64,000 bases of DNA from Pseudocolwellia agarivorans (GTDB taxonomy: Bacteria; Pseudomonadota; Gammaproteobacteria; Enterobacterales; Alteromonadaceae), in assembly GCF_002000085.1 (NCBI RefSeq), contig NZ_MUZU01000008.1:124001-188000 (forward strand). The letters are read 5' to 3'. Made by a program: the position numbers and the translations under genes. The notes below the pieces were generated by a model, which saw only the letters and a program-made list of their open reading frames with translations, searched no databases and was not told where the DNA came from. Shown here piece after piece: positions 62,861 through 64,000 of the stretch. Every line of letters begins with the position of its first letter. Positions within the stretch are counted from its first letter, which is position 1.

Positions 62861-64000
62861 TTAAAATTCGTATGTTGCTGTTAGTTTAGTATTAGCAGCA
62901 TTACCAAGATACATAAACGAACCAGAGCGATATGCTGCTGTGTAGTATGTTTCGTCGAATGCATTACCAACATTTAGTCTAAACGTTAACGCTTCAGTTG
63001 CGTAGTAGTTAGCAAATAAGTTAACTACTTGGTAGCTAGGAACAACAATGCTGTATCTGTTATTCGTAAAGTCGTAACCAGCAGCGGTATCAGGTTGACC
63101 AGCGTACATTTCACTTTGGTAAGCGTAATCACCACCCACTACGAATGAATCGTTGATTTCATAACGTAACTGTAAGTAAACACTCTTTTCAGCAAAGTTA
63201 CTTAACGCTAAACCAATATTACTGTTAGCTGTAGGATCCGCAATTTCTGGGTATTCAGTATAAGAGTCTGTTACTTCAGAATCCATAATTGTTGCAGAAA
63301 ATTGTACGCTTAATGCATCAGTAATGTTACCAACTAAACCGACTTCAATACCTTTGACTTCGTTTTCACCCGTATTTAATGAACCTAGAGCAGAATAGTC
63401 ATCTTCACCTAAACTTTCCATTACGTCAGATTTAGTAATTTGGAAAATTGATGCTGAAAGTAAGTAATTGTCATCAATCATGACTTTAGTACCAATCTCA
63501 ATGTTTTCAACACGTTCTGGTTTTGAATCTTTTACTTGTGAAGGGTCGCCACAGATACCACCGTAACCACAGTTTGCACCTAAATCTGACTCACCACCGT
63601 TAATGTTAGTTGCAGTACTATAGTTTGCATAAACGTTAACATCTTCAGAGAAGTCGTAAATTACGCCGATGTTACCATTGTACATAGTGTCTGAATAAAT
63701 ATAAGGCGTTGAAACACCGTTACGAATTGTTTCACCGTCAAAATCAAAGCTATCAGCTCTAAATCCGTAATAAACATCTAGTTTGTCAGTTACATGTAGT
63801 GTATCAATCATATAAAAAGAAATCGTTTCAATATCGTTAATTGAATCTAGACCGTTATCTTCATATGTTCTACCCATTACTTGATCAATGTTATCAATAT
63901 AATTTCCTGTGCCATCAACAATACAGAAACTATCCGATGCACCACGACGACCATTTGTTACGCAGTTTGTTGGGTTTGCATAACCAAGCTTATAAGTACC
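62861..64000 (-). CDS. TonB-dependent siderophore receptor, 5' part outside the window
   Basis: The frame stays open to base 64000, so only the C-terminal 379 residues are seen; the ATG at 63877 is internal. The visible part is a barrel with a siderophore-receptor pattern (VYYGFRADSFDF-like strands, YANYSTATNINGG, PERVENIEIGTK) and ends in LTATYEF. In the extracellular part, CVTNGRR...FCIV and NCGYGGICGD give paired cysteines. Followed by the PKHD hydroxylase gene 14 bases downstream, the Fiu-YbiX arrangement. Confidence 0.9.
   Translation of the reverse strand, partial: GTYKLGYANPTNCVTNGRRGASDSFCIVDGTGNYIDNIDQVMGRTYEDNGLDSINDIETISFYMIDTLHVTDKLDVYYGFRADSFDFDGETIRNGVSTPYIYSDTMYNGNIGVIYDFSEDVNVYANYSTATNINGGESDLGANCGYGGICGDPSQVKDSKPERVENIEIGTKVMIDDNYLLSASIFQITKSDVMESLGEDDYSALGSLNTGENEVKGIEVGLVGNITDALSVQFSATIMDSEVTDSYTEYPEIADPTANSNIGLALSNFAEKSVYLQLRYEINDSFVVGGDYAYQSEMYAGQPDTAAGYDFTNNRYSIVVPSYQVVNLFANYYATEALTFRLNVGNAFDETYYTAAYRSGSFMYLGNAANTKLTATYEF

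Noticed and set aside
1-64000. tRNA, rRNA, CRISPR or prophage features
   Set aside because: No cloverleaf-like sequence, repeat-spacer array, integrase or phage structural gene was recognised by reading; short structured RNAs could have been missed without a covariance search.

Overview
The window is an AT-rich chromosomal segment of a marine gammaproteobacterium. Gene content and order fit the order Alteromonadales, most likely a Colwellia/Thalassotalea-like member of the Colwelliaceae. That placement is inferred from the PanP-type aspartate decarboxylase, CrbS/CrbR with a large-type solute symporter, DUF2956, the dimeric dUTPase and the TonB receptor/tryptophan-halogenase cluster; no rRNA is present. 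I see no tRNA or rRNA genes, CRISPR arrays, intact insertion sequences or prophage.

Region 1 (1-18,100) is a conserved housekeeping backbone. The order ClC channel - hemL - mrcB - hrpB - sfsA - dksA - gluQ - pcnB - folK - panB - panC recalls the E. coli clcA/hemL/mrcB/hrpB...panC neighbourhood, with hemJ, pyrB, a MiaA-like gene and a secreted protein inserted. yadG-yadH, also neighbours of pan genes in E. coli, lie further on at about 24-25.5 kb. pcnB has no usable ATG/GTG/TTG at its conserved N-terminus and appears to start at an AUC codon (E. coli pcnB starts at AUU).

Region 2 (18,200-26,800) holds a secreted GH127-type beta-L-arabinofuranosidase, panP (a PLP enzyme supplying beta-alanine to PanC), a TrmB-like methyltransferase, the YadGH ABC exporter, a DUF2956 protein and a dUTPase. 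Two small reading frames (49 and 32 aa) lie between the larger genes.

Region 3 (26,900-39,800) is an acetate-use locus: response regulator CrbR, transporter-fused histidine kinase CrbS, a DUF4212 + ActP-type symporter pair, a cNMP/CBS/DUF294 protein, a DEDDh exonuclease, acetyl-CoA synthetase and a DcaP-like porin. A shared near-palindromic box (best copy CACTTTAGTCTAAAGTG) lies in front of crbR, in the divergent symporter/DUF294 promoter region and twice in front of acs. It is the best candidate here for the CrbR operator.

Region 4 (39,800-48,700) holds small beta-barrel proteins, a DUF2726 protein, mtnN-cbiB-rhodanese, and a tight three-gene operon: small PstS-like periplasmic protein, outer-membrane porin-like protein, and a membrane GGDEF-EAL protein with a large periplasmic sensor. 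The operon looks like an envelope-to-c-di-GMP signalling unit and is the best candidate for a poorly described system.

Region 5 (48,700-64,000) is accessory: a nitroreductase divergent from a LysR regulator, an RraB-like protein, a TetR regulator divergent from a peroxiredoxin with three phased operators between them, then an alpha-glucan locus (two tandem tryptophan-halogenase-like flavoproteins, a TonB-dependent receptor, a lipoprotein pullulanase) with two LacI-type operator-like sites. A PKHD-type hydroxylase and a TonB-dependent siderophore receptor run off the right edge. A 240-bp element with 24-bp imperfect terminal inverted repeats follows the pullulanase gene, and related termini occur elsewhere in the window.
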